Positions 51,021 through 59,834 of a DNA stretch of 64,000 nt are shown here, piece after piece (position 1 is the stretch's first letter; each line of letters opens with the position of its first letter). This stretch comes from Alloboseaceae bacterium BT-24-1 (GTDB lineage: Bacteria; Pseudomonadota; Alphaproteobacteria; Rhizobiales; Beijerinckiaceae). The DNA lies in contig JAOYTL010000006.1 in NCBI GenBank assembly GCA_025846845.1, forward strand, positions 1-64,000. Reading direction: 5' to 3'. The notes beneath the pieces are model-generated. The model did not search any database and was not told the origin of the DNA. It saw only the letters and a list, made by a program, of their open reading frames with translations. The position numbers and the translations under genes are program-made.

Positions 51021-51077
51021 TCTCGGCCGAAGCGCTGCTTCGGCTGTACTTTCTGTGCGAAAAGTTTCGCGCGAGCC

Positions 51078-52778
51078 CTACCTCCCGCAAGTGAAGCTCG
51101 CCGCTTGGTCGGGGTCGCCGCCCTGATATCGGGGGTAGCTCGGGTATTCGCAGAGCGGGCGGGCCCGGCCCGGCTTGAAGTGCGTGTCAGTCACGATTGG
51201 AAAGGTCGGCGGGGTGCCACCAGCGGTCCACGCATCCAGTGCGCCGAGAGCGTCCCAGCTCGGATTGAAGGCGATTCCGAAGCCGCTATGGGCCGTGCCG
51301 GGCAACTCGTAGAACCGCAAGAACTGGGAGACAGCCTCATGGCCCATGGTGGCGACGAGGCGCTCGTAATAATCGACCGACGCTTGAGGCGGCACGATCT
51401 GGTCGGCGAGACCATGCATCAAGATGATCTTGCCGCCGCGCTTTTGGAAGCTGGAGAGATTTGTGCTGCTCATGTCGAGCAATCCGGCGAGCATGCTCAG
51501 GCGATCCCGCCACTCGCCCGGTTTTTCCGGGTCGATATTCTGCCAGCTTCCTTGCGGGTCTCGCGTGACGAAGAAGCGTGCGTACTGGTCGGCGAAAGCA
51601 TGAAGGAACGGCATGCCGGGAGCGGCGGGATAAGCGGAGGCAACCTTGCCGAGCCCCTGCGCCAGAACGCCCTTTGCAAGGTCGTCCGTCTCCCGCGACC
51701 CCAGGTCCACGCCCCAGACGTAAAACCCCGGATAGCCGTTTTCCCCACTCGCGAGCGGTGCGTCGAGTTTTAACGGAGAGCCCATTACTTTGAGGGCACC
51801 AATTTGAACGTCCGAAAGGCAATTGTCGCGGTCGACGCCGCCTTCCAGACAGCGCAACGGTCTGCCGTTGACGGTAACCTTGTCGGGATCGAAGGTCTGC
51901 TGGCAGGCGCGGGCATTGGAGATCATTCCATCGCGGATTCCATCCAGCTCGTCGCAAGTCTCCAACGCAGCGTCCACGACGAGCTTGCGCTGGGACATCG
52001 ACAGATAGGCGCCGGGCGCAGCGAAGGCGCGCGCGATGCGACCGAACTGGAGATGAGCCGTGCCAATGTGCGTCGCGGGCCAAAACACCATGGCGCCGTC
52101 GAGGTCGTCAGGATACCGCTGGATGAGGCCCAGCGCCTCCTTGCCTCCGTTGGAGCTGCCATGGAAGTAGAGCTTCTCGTGCGGCCGCCCGTAACGGAGC
52201 TTGATCAGGTGCGCCGCGACGTCTCGCGTCTTCTTGACGGCGTCGAAAGCGTAATTCCTCAGGGCCTCCTCATTGAGGGCAAAATCGCCGCGGTTCGCGC
52301 CCTCATGGCCGGAATCTCCACCGAAGGTGACGAAGCCGCGCGCGAGCGGGATCGGCATGTCGGGCCGCTGCAAGCGCAGGGTTCCGCTGGTGCTGAGAAT
52401 CACGCCGTTGTAGCCACCCCCGCCATACATCAGCGCCTTGCCGTTCCAACGCTCCGGGAAATCGACCTCGGCCTTGATCGGTGGTGCCTTCGGATCGACT
52501 GGGGCGATCTCGACCAGTACGCGGCAGAATGCGCCCACCGCTTTGGCGCCCGTGCCGGAAGCCGGCTGCGCCGCCACAGACGTGACCTTGGCCCCGCTCG
52601 TTGCCAACGGCGTCACGCTTGCCGGGATGGAGAGCCCGGCAAGTTCGTCGCAGGCGATCGGCTTCGTCTCGGCTGCCGGCGCCTGGGCGACCTGGTCGGC
52701 CCGAGTCGTCGAGGGCAATCCTGCCATCGACGCCACGAAGACGGCAACGTGGGGCATAAGCCTATGATACCGCAACAT
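51078..52778 (-). CDS. Tannase/feruloyl esterase family hydrolase
   Basis: Exported serine esterase of 566 aa acting on aromatic acid esters such as tannins or feruloyl sugars. Signal sequence is weak (MLRYHRLMPHVAVFVASMAG) and the start could be at the internal Met. The nucleophile is in YFHGSSNGGKEALG (GxSxGG), with Asp in LMHGLADQIVPP and His in GTAHSGFG. The lid carries calcium-like text (CDELDGIRDGMISNARAC) and a CxxG/CLEGG pattern. Lies upstream of a binding protein and enolase-family enzyme, suggesting use of aromatic or sugar acids, but the orientation is the same with 200 bases between, so linkage is uncertain. Confidence 0.9.
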   Translation of the reverse strand: MLRYHRLMPHVAVFVASMAGLPSTTRADQVAQAPAAETKPIACDELAGLSIPASVTPLATSGAKVTSVAAQPASGTGAKAVGAFCRVLVEIAPVDPKAPPIKAEVDFPERWNGKALMYGGGGYNGVILSTSGTLRLQRPDMPIPLARGFVTFGGDSGHEGANRGDFALNEEALRNYAFDAVKKTRDVAAHLIKLRYGRPHEKLYFHGSSNGGKEALGLIQRYPDDLDGAMVFWPATHIGTAHLQFGRIARAFAAPGAYLSMSQRKLVVDAALETCDELDGIRDGMISNARACQQTFDPDKVTVNGRPLRCLEGGVDRDNCLSDVQIGALKVMGSPLKLDAPLASGENGYPGFYVWGVDLGSRETDDLAKGVLAQGLGKVASAYPAAPGMPFLHAFADQYARFFVTRDPQGSWQNIDPEKPGEWRDRLSMLAGLLDMSSTNLSSFQKRGGKIILMHGLADQIVPPQASVDYYERLVATMGHEAVSQFLRFYELPGTAHSGFGIAFNPSWDALGALDAWTAGGTPPTFPIVTDTHFKPGRARPLCEYPSYPRYQGGDPDQAASFTCGR

Positions 52779-52993
52779 GGTATACCTCCCTGCTAGCGAG
52801 TGTGTGTCCGGCTGCGAAGCCGACCGATGGTGTTAAGCACGCCGGCACGCCGGGGGAGTTCAAGGCTCCGCCGAGCGCTTATCTGAGTGGATGGTCCGGC
52901 ACGACGTCTGGGCACCTTTTGTAGGGCCGGCAGCGGCGTCCACATTTCTCCAATCCCACTCTGATCTCGTACCTCTCGACCCGGGCTGCTGGC

Positions 52994-53965
52994 TCACTCG
53001 ATCGAGATCCCGTTCTCTTTCACTACCGCGGCCCATTTGGTGATCTCCCGCCCAATGAACTGCGCGTAATCCTGCGGACTGCCGCCGCCGGCCACATAGC
53101 CGCCTGCCGCAAAGCGCTGCTTGATTTTGTCCTCCTTGAGGACCTCGTTGGCGAGCTTGTTCAGCGTTTCGACGACCGAGCGCGGTGTCTTGGCGGGCGC
53201 CGACAACCCGAACCAGCCTTGCGCTTCAAAACCCGGGAAACCACTCTCGGCAACAGTCGGGACATCGGGGTAGAGGGGGCTGCGGCTGGAACTCGTCACG
53301 GCAAGCGCACGGATTTTTCCGCCCTGGATATGTGGAAGCGGGATATCGGCGTTGACGATGCCTACCGAAACGTGCCCGCCCAGTACATCGGTGACGAGCG
53401 GAGCTGCTCCGCGATAAGGGACATGCCGCGCTTTGATTTTCGCGGCGCTCTCAAGCATCGCCAAAGAGAGGTGCCCCGATGACCCGGCCCCCGGGCTAGC
53501 GAAGGAGAGATCGCCACCAGACCGGCGAGCTCCGGCGATGAGTTCCTCCAGCGTTCGTATCGGCGAATTTGTCGGGACAATGATGACGTTTGGTGTCAAG
53601 GCCAGTAGGCAGATGTGTTCGAAATCCTTGGTCGAATCATAGGGCATCCGGGCATAGAGCGAGTGGTTCATGGCGTTCTGGCCGTTGCCGGACACGAGGA
53701 TGGTGTAACCGTCTGGCTCTGCCTTCGCGACCGCCGCGGCGGCGATGTTGCCGTTCGCGCCGGGCCGGTTCTCGACCACAAAGCTCTGGCGCAGGCGTTC
53801 GGCAAAGCGTTCAGCGAATAGTCGCGCCACAACATCGGTGCTACCGCCCGCCGGGAACGGCACGACAAAAGTCGATGCGCGTTCGGGCCACTCCGCAGCG
53901 CTTGCCCCTCCCGTCGCGGCGACGGAGACAAGGGAAAGCACGAAGGTCCGCCTCCTCATGAGCAT
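52994..53965 (-). CDS. Bug/TctC-type substrate-binding protein
   Basis: Periplasmic binding protein of 323 aa. The start MLMRRRTFVLSLVSVAATGG has GGGAGGAG five bases upstream and gives a signal peptide ending near ASAAEW. Family signatures are WPERASTFVVPFPAGGSTDV, VENRPGANGNIAAAAVAKAE and VPYRGAAPLVTDVLGGHVSV. No TctAB permease is nearby. It lies 46 bases downstream of an enolase-superfamily gene in the same direction, repeating the layout at 41.6-44.9 kb. Ligand probably a carboxylic acid. Confidence 0.92.
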   Translation of the reverse strand: MLMRRRTFVLSLVSVAATGGASAAEWPERASTFVVPFPAGGSTDVVARLFAERFAERLRQSFVVENRPGANGNIAAAAVAKAEPDGYTILVSGNGQNAMNHSLYARMPYDSTKDFEHICLLALTPNVIIVPTNSPIRTLEELIAGARRSGGDLSFASPGAGSSGHLSLAMLESAAKIKARHVPYRGAAPLVTDVLGGHVSVGIVNADIPLPHIQGGKIRALAVTSSSRSPLYPDVPTVAESGFPGFEAQGWFGLSAPAKTPRSVVETLNKLANEVLKEDKIKQRFAAGGYVAGGGSPQDYAQFIGREITKWAAVVKENGISIE

Positions 53966-54011
53966 TCTCTCCTCCCATTTCTTTTTTTGATGGAGCTGCC
54001 GCCGCTGTCGG

Positions 54012-55154
54012 TTAGCGGCAGATCCATGTTTCGCTTCGCCAGGGCTCCAAACGCGCCGCATCGAGTTCGAGCCCCGTTCCCGGAAGATCGGGAATTTCAA
54101 GCGTGCCGGTCGCCGTGGGCCCGACCGCGCCCTGGAGCGAGTGAAGCGGATTGCCGGAAATATCGACTTCCACGAAGGGGTAAGGCGCCGGACCTCCACC
54201 GCGCCGCGCCGGAAGCAGGCTGGAGACCTGCAGTGCCGCCTGGTGATTGACGATCGTGCCGAAAACATGGGGCATGATCGGGAGGTCGAAGGCCGCCGCC
54301 AAGGCTGCGATCCGCAGGAAGCCGGTATAGCCGCCACAAACCGTGAGATCGGGCTGGAGAATGGACATAGAGCCCGCCACGAGGACATCCCGGAATGCCC
54401 CGGCGCTGGCGAGTGCTTCCCCCCCGGCGACGGCCGTCGAAACCGCCTTGGCGACCTCGGCATATCCCGCGATGTCTTCCGGCCCCACCGGTTCCTCGAT
54501 CCAGAGCAAATCGGAAGCTTCCATCCGGCGAGCCGAGGCGATGGCAGCGCGAGCCGTGTATGCCTGGTTGATGTCGACCATGAGCCCGATCTCCGGGCCA
54601 ACCAGCTTGCGAACTTGCGCCAGCATCGCACCGTCGGCTTGCGGAGAGACACCCGCGCGCGGCTTCAACGCGCGATAGCCTTCCTTTAGAGCGCGTTCGA
54701 TCACGTCCGCGTAGTGCCCGTAGGGGTCGTTCCCTTCCGTGATGAACGGGCCGCTGCCGTAGGCGAAGACGTCGCTGCGAAGCGCGCCGCCCAACATGGC
54801 GGCGACGCTGACGCCGCGTTCTTGCGCAGCGAGGTCGCACAGCGCCATATCGAGCGCAGAGATCGCCATCATGGCAGGCCCTCGGCGATCATAGCCCAGG
54901 TTGGCGACCATGTGCTCCCAAAGCGCGCGGTAGCGCGCCGGCGCTTCTCCGATGACGAGCTGCGCATAACGTGAACGAATGATAGCGGCCGCCGCGTCCG
55001 GAGACGAAAACACCTCGCCCCAACCGCTTTTGCCGGTATCCGTGACGACTTCCAGCAGAAGGAAATCGCGGCGACGGATCATGGTCCGGGCGTTGCCGAT
55101 CGCCGGCGCCGGAACGAAGCCGACATGATGGCCGCGGATCTCGGTGACTCGCAT
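54012..55154 (-). CDS. Enolase-superfamily enzyme (mandelate racemase/muconate lactonising type)
   Basis: Protein of 380 aa from MRVTEIRGHHVGFVPAPAIG. The capping domain (to about 120) is followed by a barrel with acid-base region ALKPRAGVS, where the usual KxK motif is KPR, metal ligands in VDINQAYTA, WIEEPVG and AGGEALAS, and His in IMPHVFGT. The changed second Lys suggests a different reaction or direction from the tartrate-type enzyme at 41618. The ending is an Arg/Trp-rich tail. Divergent from a LysR gene, with which it may form a regulated unit. Substrate unknown. Confidence 0.85.
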   Translation of the reverse strand: MRVTEIRGHHVGFVPAPAIGNARTMIRRRDFLLLEVVTDTGKSGWGEVFSSPDAAAAIIRSRYAQLVIGEAPARYRALWEHMVANLGYDRRGPAMMAISALDMALCDLAAQERGVSVAAMLGGALRSDVFAYGSGPFITEGNDPYGHYADVIERALKEGYRALKPRAGVSPQADGAMLAQVRKLVGPEIGLMVDINQAYTARAAIASARRMEASDLLWIEEPVGPEDIAGYAEVAKAVSTAVAGGEALASAGAFRDVLVAGSMSILQPDLTVCGGYTGFLRIAALAAAFDLPIMPHVFGTIVNHQAALQVSSLLPARRGGGPAPYPFVEVDISGNPLHSLQGAVGPTATGTLEIPDLPGTGLELDAARLEPWRSETWICR

Positions 55155-55250
55155 CGGGTTCCCACTCACGCGAACGATCGGTAGCGATCTTGACGCTGAA
55201 GGGTTCATGCGGGCCAATACAAAGATCGCCTGACTTAATGCTCGTGGATT

Positions 55251-56186
55251 ATGACATTCGACTCCCGTGAACTCTCAGTGCTTCGTGCCGTGATCGAGAA
55301 GGGCAGCGTCACTGCGGCGGCCGCAGCCCTGAACGTGTCGCAGCCGGCCGTCAGCCGTACGCTGCAACAGATGGAGGAGCGCATCGGCATCGTCCTGTTC
55401 AGGCGCGAAAAGCAGCGACTGCATCCGACGCGGGAGACGGAACTTCTCTACGCAGATGTCGTGCAGGCGGTCTCTTCCATCGAGACCGTTACGCGGCGCG
55501 CCCGCGATCTCAGGGAGGGCCGGACGGGCGCGCTGAGGATTGCGACAATTGCCGCGTTCGCGAACTCGATCCTGCCTCATGCCATTTCGCGGCTCCGAAG
55601 CAGGAAGCCCGGCGTCGAGTTCGTCGTCGAGATCCTGACGGCACGTGACGTCGCCCACCGTGTGGCCAGCTTCAAGAGCGAACTCGGATTGCTCATCGAC
55701 GCGGCGGCGGTTTCGGGAATCCTCCTGGAGGATCTATGCGCTTCGCGCTTTGGCTGCGTCCTGCCAAGCGACCATGCCTTGGCGCAAAAGCCGCACCTCA
55801 CGATCGACGATCTTTCGCGGCAGCCTATCGTCTGCCTCGATCGGATGTTGCCGCTTGGAGCGCTTGCGCACCGAATCTTCGAGCGAGCCGACCTCCAGCT
55901 GCGGCCCGCCGTCGAGGTCTCACAATCGAACATCGCATGCGTGCTCGTTGAGGCTGGCGCAGGCATCGCCCTGATCGACAAGCTAGGCGTCCTCGGGCGA
56001 TCGCGCTCCGATAAGCTGGTTTTCGTCCCGCTCTTCCCCACGGAGACGATTGTCGGACGGCTCGCGCTTCCCGTCGGAGCGGCCCAGAGCGCTTCATCGC
56101 TAGAGTTTTGCGCAGCGCTGCGTGAGGTCGTGGCCGAGCTGGCGGCGACAGACAGCGGCTTCTCGGCGCCGGCGCTGCTGGCCTGA
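55251..56186 (+). CDS. LysR-family transcription regulator
   Basis: Regulator of 311 aa divergent from the enolase/binding-protein operon. HTH text LSVLRAVIEKGSVTAAAAAL and NVSQPAVSRTLQQMEERIGI; effector domain starts GALRIATIAAFANSILPHAI and includes GCVLPSDHALAQKPHLTIDD. It likely activates the adjoining operon in the presence of its substrate. The intergenic gap of about 95 bases must hold both promoters and the binding site, but no clear palindrome was seen. Confidence 0.94.
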   Translation: MTFDSRELSVLRAVIEKGSVTAAAAALNVSQPAVSRTLQQMEERIGIVLFRREKQRLHPTRETELLYADVVQAVSSIETVTRRARDLREGRTGALRIATIAAFANSILPHAISRLRSRKPGVEFVVEILTARDVAHRVASFKSELGLLIDAAAVSGILLEDLCASRFGCVLPSDHALAQKPHLTIDDLSRQPIVCLDRMLPLGALAHRIFERADLQLRPAVEVSQSNIACVLVEAGAGIALIDKLGVLGRSRSDKLVFVPLFPTETIVGRLALPVGAAQSASSLEFCAALREVVAELAATDSGFSAPALLA

Positions 56187-56475
56187 GCCCGAAGTCAACG
56201 ACGTAGCTTTCGCACGATGGCGGGCGCGTCAGGCTGTCGAGGCGGATACGCGCGAACTCTATACCGAGCACTTCCTCGCTCTGGCGCGGCAGCTGGCCGC
56301 TCAGCTCGATCCGCACCTGGCGGATCGGGGAGGGACTGCCATGTCCATCCTCGCGACCTCGATCGGCACGCTGCAGCTGGCTCGGGTCGTCGACAACGCT
56401 GAACTCTCGGATCGCATCCTCACTGCGGGTGCAAACGCCGCCCGCGCGCTGGCCGCGCTCAGTGCGGCGGCATGA
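56187..56475 (+). pseudogene. C-terminal fragment of a TetR-family regulator
   Basis: Directly after the LysR gene, the plus strand encodes AVEADTRELYTEHFLALARQ and TAMSILATSIGTLQLARVVD then NAELSDRILTAGANAARALA, the end of a TetR ligand-binding domain (TetR_C group). The DNA-binding half is absent. It probably is left from deletion or rearrangement next to the intact TetR gene that follows on the other strand. Confidence 0.65.
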
Positions 56476-56546
56476 CTGTCTCGCGATCGGACCGAGTTTC
56501 GCGAAGGGGAGAGACGTCGTTTGCCTGCATTGGACCAAGTCCGGGC

Positions 56547-57113
56547 CTATCTTGCGTTGGCAGGCTGTGGGCTGATCCCGCCCTCAATCCACTCACGCGT
56601 CTGTTCCAGCACCTCATCCGAAAGCGTGGGATCGTCGATCGAGCGGGCAAGGATCACCGCTCCCACCATCGCCGCGAAGCTTCCGATTGCCGCGCGGCGC
56701 TTGTCTGCCGCATCCAGTTCCGGGAGCGCTTTGCCGAGACGGTCGATCTGCGAGCGGAGGCCTTCGGTCATGACGGCGCGTGCAGCCGGAGTCTGCAGGC
56801 GCACCGCCGCTGCAAGGCCCGCCGTCGGGCAACCACCGGCATAGTTGTCGCGATGCCGGGGTGAAAGATAATCGTCCAGATAAGCGCGAGGATCGCCCCC
56901 TTCGCCTGTATTCGCAGCGAGAACATGGGCAAGGGTCTGCGCGATCAGGTCGTTCTTCGAAGTGAAATGGCCATAGAAGCCGCCATGGGTGAGGCCGGCG
57001 GCTTTCATCACCTCTGCCACGCTGACCGCGTCGAACCCCTTGTCGCGGAAAAGCCGGCCGGCAGCCTCCAAAATCCGGAGACGGTTCTCCACCATCTGCT
57101 CTCGACTGACCTT
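56547..57113 (-). CDS. TetR/AcrR-family repressor
   Basis: Regulator of about 188 aa from MKVSREQMVENRLRILEAAG (an ATG 33 bases earlier is possible). The HTH is GFDAVSVAEVMKAAGLTHGG and FYGHFTSKNDLIAQ; the C-terminal half has GCPTAGLAAAVRLQTPAARA. Related to regulators of quinone or aldehyde-reducing cassettes. It is divergent from an SDR and an old-yellow-enzyme gene across a perfect palindrome, a classic layout for electrophile-responsive repression. Confidence 0.93.
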   Translation of the reverse strand, partial: KVSREQMVENRLRILEAAGRLFRDKGFDAVSVAEVMKAAGLTHGGFYGHFTSKNDLIAQTLAHVLAANTGEGGDPRAYLDDYLSPRHRDNYAGGCPTAGLAAAVRLQTPAARAVMTEGLRSQIDRLGKALPELDAADKRRAAIGSFAAMVGAVILARSIDDPTLSDEVLEQTREWIEGGISPQPANAR

Positions 57114-57139
57114 CATTTCAAAATTCTCCGCCGGCTCCG

Positions 57140-57185
57140 TTGACATTTATATGATGATCATCATATTTAGTGTCAATCATGATTA
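57140..57185. promoter_or_regulatory. TetR operator and SDR promoter
   Basis: A perfect 18-bp palindrome ATATGATGATCATCATAT (57149-57166) lies between the divergent genes, with TTGACA at 57140-57145 and a possible -10 within the palindrome (CATATT). A second weaker dyad AATCATGATT follows. Binding here would block the promoter of the SDR gene. Confidence 0.75.
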
Positions 57186-57226
57186 TCGTCATGAATACAG
57201 GTCCCAGCAGAGAAAAGAGCAACGCC

Positions 57227-58015
57227 ATGACCACCATTCCCTCAGTCCTCGTCACCGGCGCCTCCACCGGCATCGGAGCTGCCTATGCCGAGCGCTTCGC
57301 GCGCCGCGGGCACGACCTCGTGCTGGTTGCCCGCGACATGGCACGCATGGAGGCTCTGGCCGCCCGTCTGCGTCAGCAAAATGGAGTGGCCATCGACATC
57401 ATCCAGGCCGATCTCACCAAGACCGACGAGCTTGCAACCGTCGAGGCAAGGCTGAGCGACGACGTTCGCATCGGAATCCTCGTCAACAATGCCGGTACGG
57501 CTATCGGCGGAAGCTTCATCGAGCAGAGCACCGATGACGTTGCGCGGCTGGTTGCGCTCAACACGACCGCCCTGCTGCGGCTCGCCAGCGCGATTGCCCC
57601 GCGTCTTGCCAAGGCCGGCGAAGGCGCGATCGTCAACATCGGCTCTGTCGTCGGTCTGGCGCCGGAGTTCGGCATGACGGTCTACGGCGCCACCAAGGCC
57701 TTCGTGCTGTTCCTGTCGCAGGGGCTCAGCCTCGAGCTCGGGCCGAAGGGCATCTACGTCCAGGCCGTGCTTCCCGCCACGACGCGAACCGAGATCTGGG
57801 ACCATGTAGGCGCCGACATCAACACGCTGTCCAACGTGATGGAGGTGGACGATCTGGTCGATGCGGCATTGGTCGGCTTCGACCGCCGCGAGCCGGTGAC
57901 CATCCCGCCTCTTCCCGATGCCGGACAGTGGGACGCGCTTCAGGCCGCGCGCCAGGCCATGCTTCCGAGCTACCGGAACGAGCTTCCCGCCGAGCGCTAC
58001 CGCAAGGTCGCTTGA
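57227..58015 (+). CDS. Short-chain dehydrogenase/reductase
   Basis: NAD(P)-dependent oxidoreductase of 262 aa from ATG 57227 (MTTIPSVLVTGASTGIG), preceded by AGAGAAAAGAG. The Rossmann signature TGASTGIGAAYAERFARRGH, structural NNAGT, and active-site YGATKAF with the upstream Ser (NIGSVVGLAPEFG) are all present, so it is a classical catalytically complete SDR. It is followed 60 bases on by an old-yellow-enzyme gene in the same direction and shares a TetR operator. Substrate probably an aldehyde or ketone, inferred from context. Confidence 0.93.
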   Translation: MTTIPSVLVTGASTGIGAAYAERFARRGHDLVLVARDMARMEALAARLRQQNGVAIDIIQADLTKTDELATVEARLSDDVRIGILVNNAGTAIGGSFIEQSTDDVARLVALNTTALLRLASAIAPRLAKAGEGAIVNIGSVVGLAPEFGMTVYGATKAFVLFLSQGLSLELGPKGIYVQAVLPATTRTEIWDHVGADINTLSNVMEVDDLVDAALVGFDRREPVTIPPLPDAGQWDALQAARQAMLPSYRNELPAERYRKVA

Positions 58016-58075
58016 GCGCCAACCAGGCCATTTCGACAAGCGACCCTGCTGCGGCAGCGACAACATGGGTGATCT

Positions 58076-59167
58076 ATGACCAACAAGACGCTGTTTGAGC
58101 CCTATAATCTCGGCTCGCTGACCCTCTCCAATCGGATCGCCATGGCGCCTTTGACGCGCAATCGCGCTGGCGCGGGCTTCGTTCCCGGCGATCTCGCTGC
58201 GGAATACTACGGCCAGCGTGCCTCCGCTGGATTGCTCATTTCGGAGGCGACACAAATCTCGCAGCAGGGACAGGGCTACCAGGACACGCCCGGCATCTAC
58301 TCCCAGGCTCAGATCGACGGCTGGCGCAAGGTCACGACCGCCGTGCATGCCAAGGGCGGGCGGATTTTCCTGCAGCTCTGGCATGTCGGCCGCGTCTCGC
58401 ATATCGATCTGCAGGAGAACGGCTCCGCGCCGGTGGCGCCCTCGGCGATCCGGGCTGCGGCCAAGACGTTCGTGAATAACGGCTTTATCGACGTATCGGA
58501 GCCCCGCGCGCTGGAACTCGGCGAGCTTGCGGGGATTGTGAACGATTTCCAGCAAGCCGCCGCGAATGCCATTGCCGCCGGCTTCGACGGCGTCGAGATT
58601 CACGGCGCCAACGGCTATCTCCTCGACCAGTTCGCCAAGGACAGCGCCAATGTCCGCACAGATGCCTATGGCGGATCGGTGGAGAACCGCGCCCGCCTAA
58701 TGCTGGAGGTTACGGCTGCTGTCGTCGCCGAGATCGGAGCCGGGCGCACCGGCATCCGGATTTCGCCCGTCTCGCCCGCCAACGGCGTCTCGAGCAGCGA
58801 TCCCCAGGCGCAGTTCGACCATATCGTCGATCAGTTGAACGCCCTGGGCATCGTCTACATCCATGTCGTCGAGGGCGCCACGGGCGGGCCGCGCGATGTC
58901 GCGCCGTTCGATTTTGGATCGCTCCGTCGGCGTTTCAAGAACACCTATATCGCCAACAACGGTTATGATCTCAAGCTGGCGACGTCGCGGTTGGCGGAGG
59001 ACAAGGCCGATCTGTTCGCCTTCGGCCGCCCCTTCATCGCCAATCCCGACCTTGTGGAGAGGCTCGAGGCCGGCGCACCGTTGGCGCAGGTCAACCCGGC
59101 CACGATCTATGGCGGAGGCGAGGTGGGATATACCGATTATCCGGCCATCGCAGCAAGCCGATCCTGA
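58076..59167 (+). CDS. Old-yellow-enzyme family alkene reductase
   Basis: FMN-dependent ene-reductase of 363 aa (NemA/OYE family) that reduces alpha,beta-unsaturated carbonyls or nitro compounds with NADPH. Starts MTNKTLFEPYNLGSLTLSNR and has QLWHVGRVSH (substrate-binding region), EIHGANGYLLDQFAKDSANV, RTDAYGGSVENRARLMLEVT and FAFGRPFIANPDLVERLE, the FMN phosphate and barrel ends. TetR regulation together with an SDR points to detoxification of electrophiles. Confidence 0.95.
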   Translation: MTNKTLFEPYNLGSLTLSNRIAMAPLTRNRAGAGFVPGDLAAEYYGQRASAGLLISEATQISQQGQGYQDTPGIYSQAQIDGWRKVTTAVHAKGGRIFLQLWHVGRVSHIDLQENGSAPVAPSAIRAAAKTFVNNGFIDVSEPRALELGELAGIVNDFQQAAANAIAAGFDGVEIHGANGYLLDQFAKDSANVRTDAYGGSVENRARLMLEVTAAVVAEIGAGRTGIRISPVSPANGVSSSDPQAQFDHIVDQLNALGIVYIHVVEGATGGPRDVAPFDFGSLRRRFKNTYIANNGYDLKLATSRLAEDKADLFAFGRPFIANPDLVERLEAGAPLAQVNPATIYGGGEVGYTDYPAIAASRS

Positions 59168-59398
59168 CCCGCCGGGGGCGCGCCGGAGCGACTCTGATAG
59201 ATCATCTGCATCGGGGTCTTCCCGGATATCGCGAAGGGACGGCGTCTCGCTGGTCTCGCGAGGTCTCGACCTGGTCGAGCGAATGGGCGCGGCAGTGCGA
59301 AGTCGATACTCTGCTTCGCATGCCACCCGCCCAACGGCTACGCTTCATGAACGGTTCGGGCAACCCGGAGGATGGTCGCGACGCCCGGCCGCTCGCGA

Positions 59399-59737
59399 CT
59401 ATTCGCGGTCAGGCTGGCGCAGATGCTTTGAAGACCGATCTGGAGCGTATGGAGCAGATTCTCCGAGCGCGTCCGAACTGATTGTGATCCGCGTCGCGAT
59501 GAGATCGAGCAACCCGCCAACGGTCTGGACGCTCTCCAGCTCTTCATCATGAAGCAGATCCCTATCGAACTCTCGTTCAATTTTGTTGGCGATCAGGATG
59601 AGATCGTCCATCGTCAAGCCGGCTTCATCGAGCGTTGCCGTCGGCTCCAGCTTTACCCGATCGACCAATCCTTCTTCGGCGACAATATCGAGTAACCGAT
59701 CGAGAAGCCTGACTTCTACAAGCCTCTTCTTAGACAT
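59399..59737 (-). CDS. Acyl-carrier-like protein without the usual serine
   Basis: Small acidic protein of 112 aa. ATG 59737 (MSKKRLVEVRLLDRLLDIVA) has GAGG six bases upstream. The pattern TATLDEAGLTMDDLILIANK and IEREFDRDLLHDEELESVQT then VGGLLDLIATRI matches an acyl carrier protein fold of four helices. In ACPs the attachment serine lies in DSL at the start of helix 2; here that place reads AGL, so no phosphopantetheine site is seen. It could be an ACP-like partner or scaffold. The C-terminal 25 residues are an added tail. No fatty-acid or polyketide genes are nearby. Confidence 0.7.
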   Translation of the reverse strand: MSKKRLVEVRLLDRLLDIVAEEGLVDRVKLEPTATLDEAGLTMDDLILIANKIEREFDRDLLHDEELESVQTVGGLLDLIATRITISSDALGESAPYAPDRSSKHLRQPDRE

Positions 59738-59801
59738 AACCATCCTCGTTAACATTGGCCTGGTGGAAGCGCGCAAGCGACAAACAGGCAAAGAATCAAG
59801 T

Positions 59802-59825
59802 GGCCCCGCGCAGGAACACGGGGCC
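59802..59825 (-). terminator. Terminator after the large DUF1236 gene
   Basis: GGCCCCG (59802-59808) pairs with CGGGGCC (59819-59825). It lies ten bases past the stop of the DUF1236 gene on the minus strand and is followed by ACTTGATTCTTTG. Confidence 0.7.
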
Positions 59826-59834
59826 GCTCTCAAA

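Noticed and set aside
57242..58603. 453-residue minus-strand ORF over the SDR and ene-reductase genes
   Set aside because: It spans two well-supported plus-strand genes and has no domain-like pattern.
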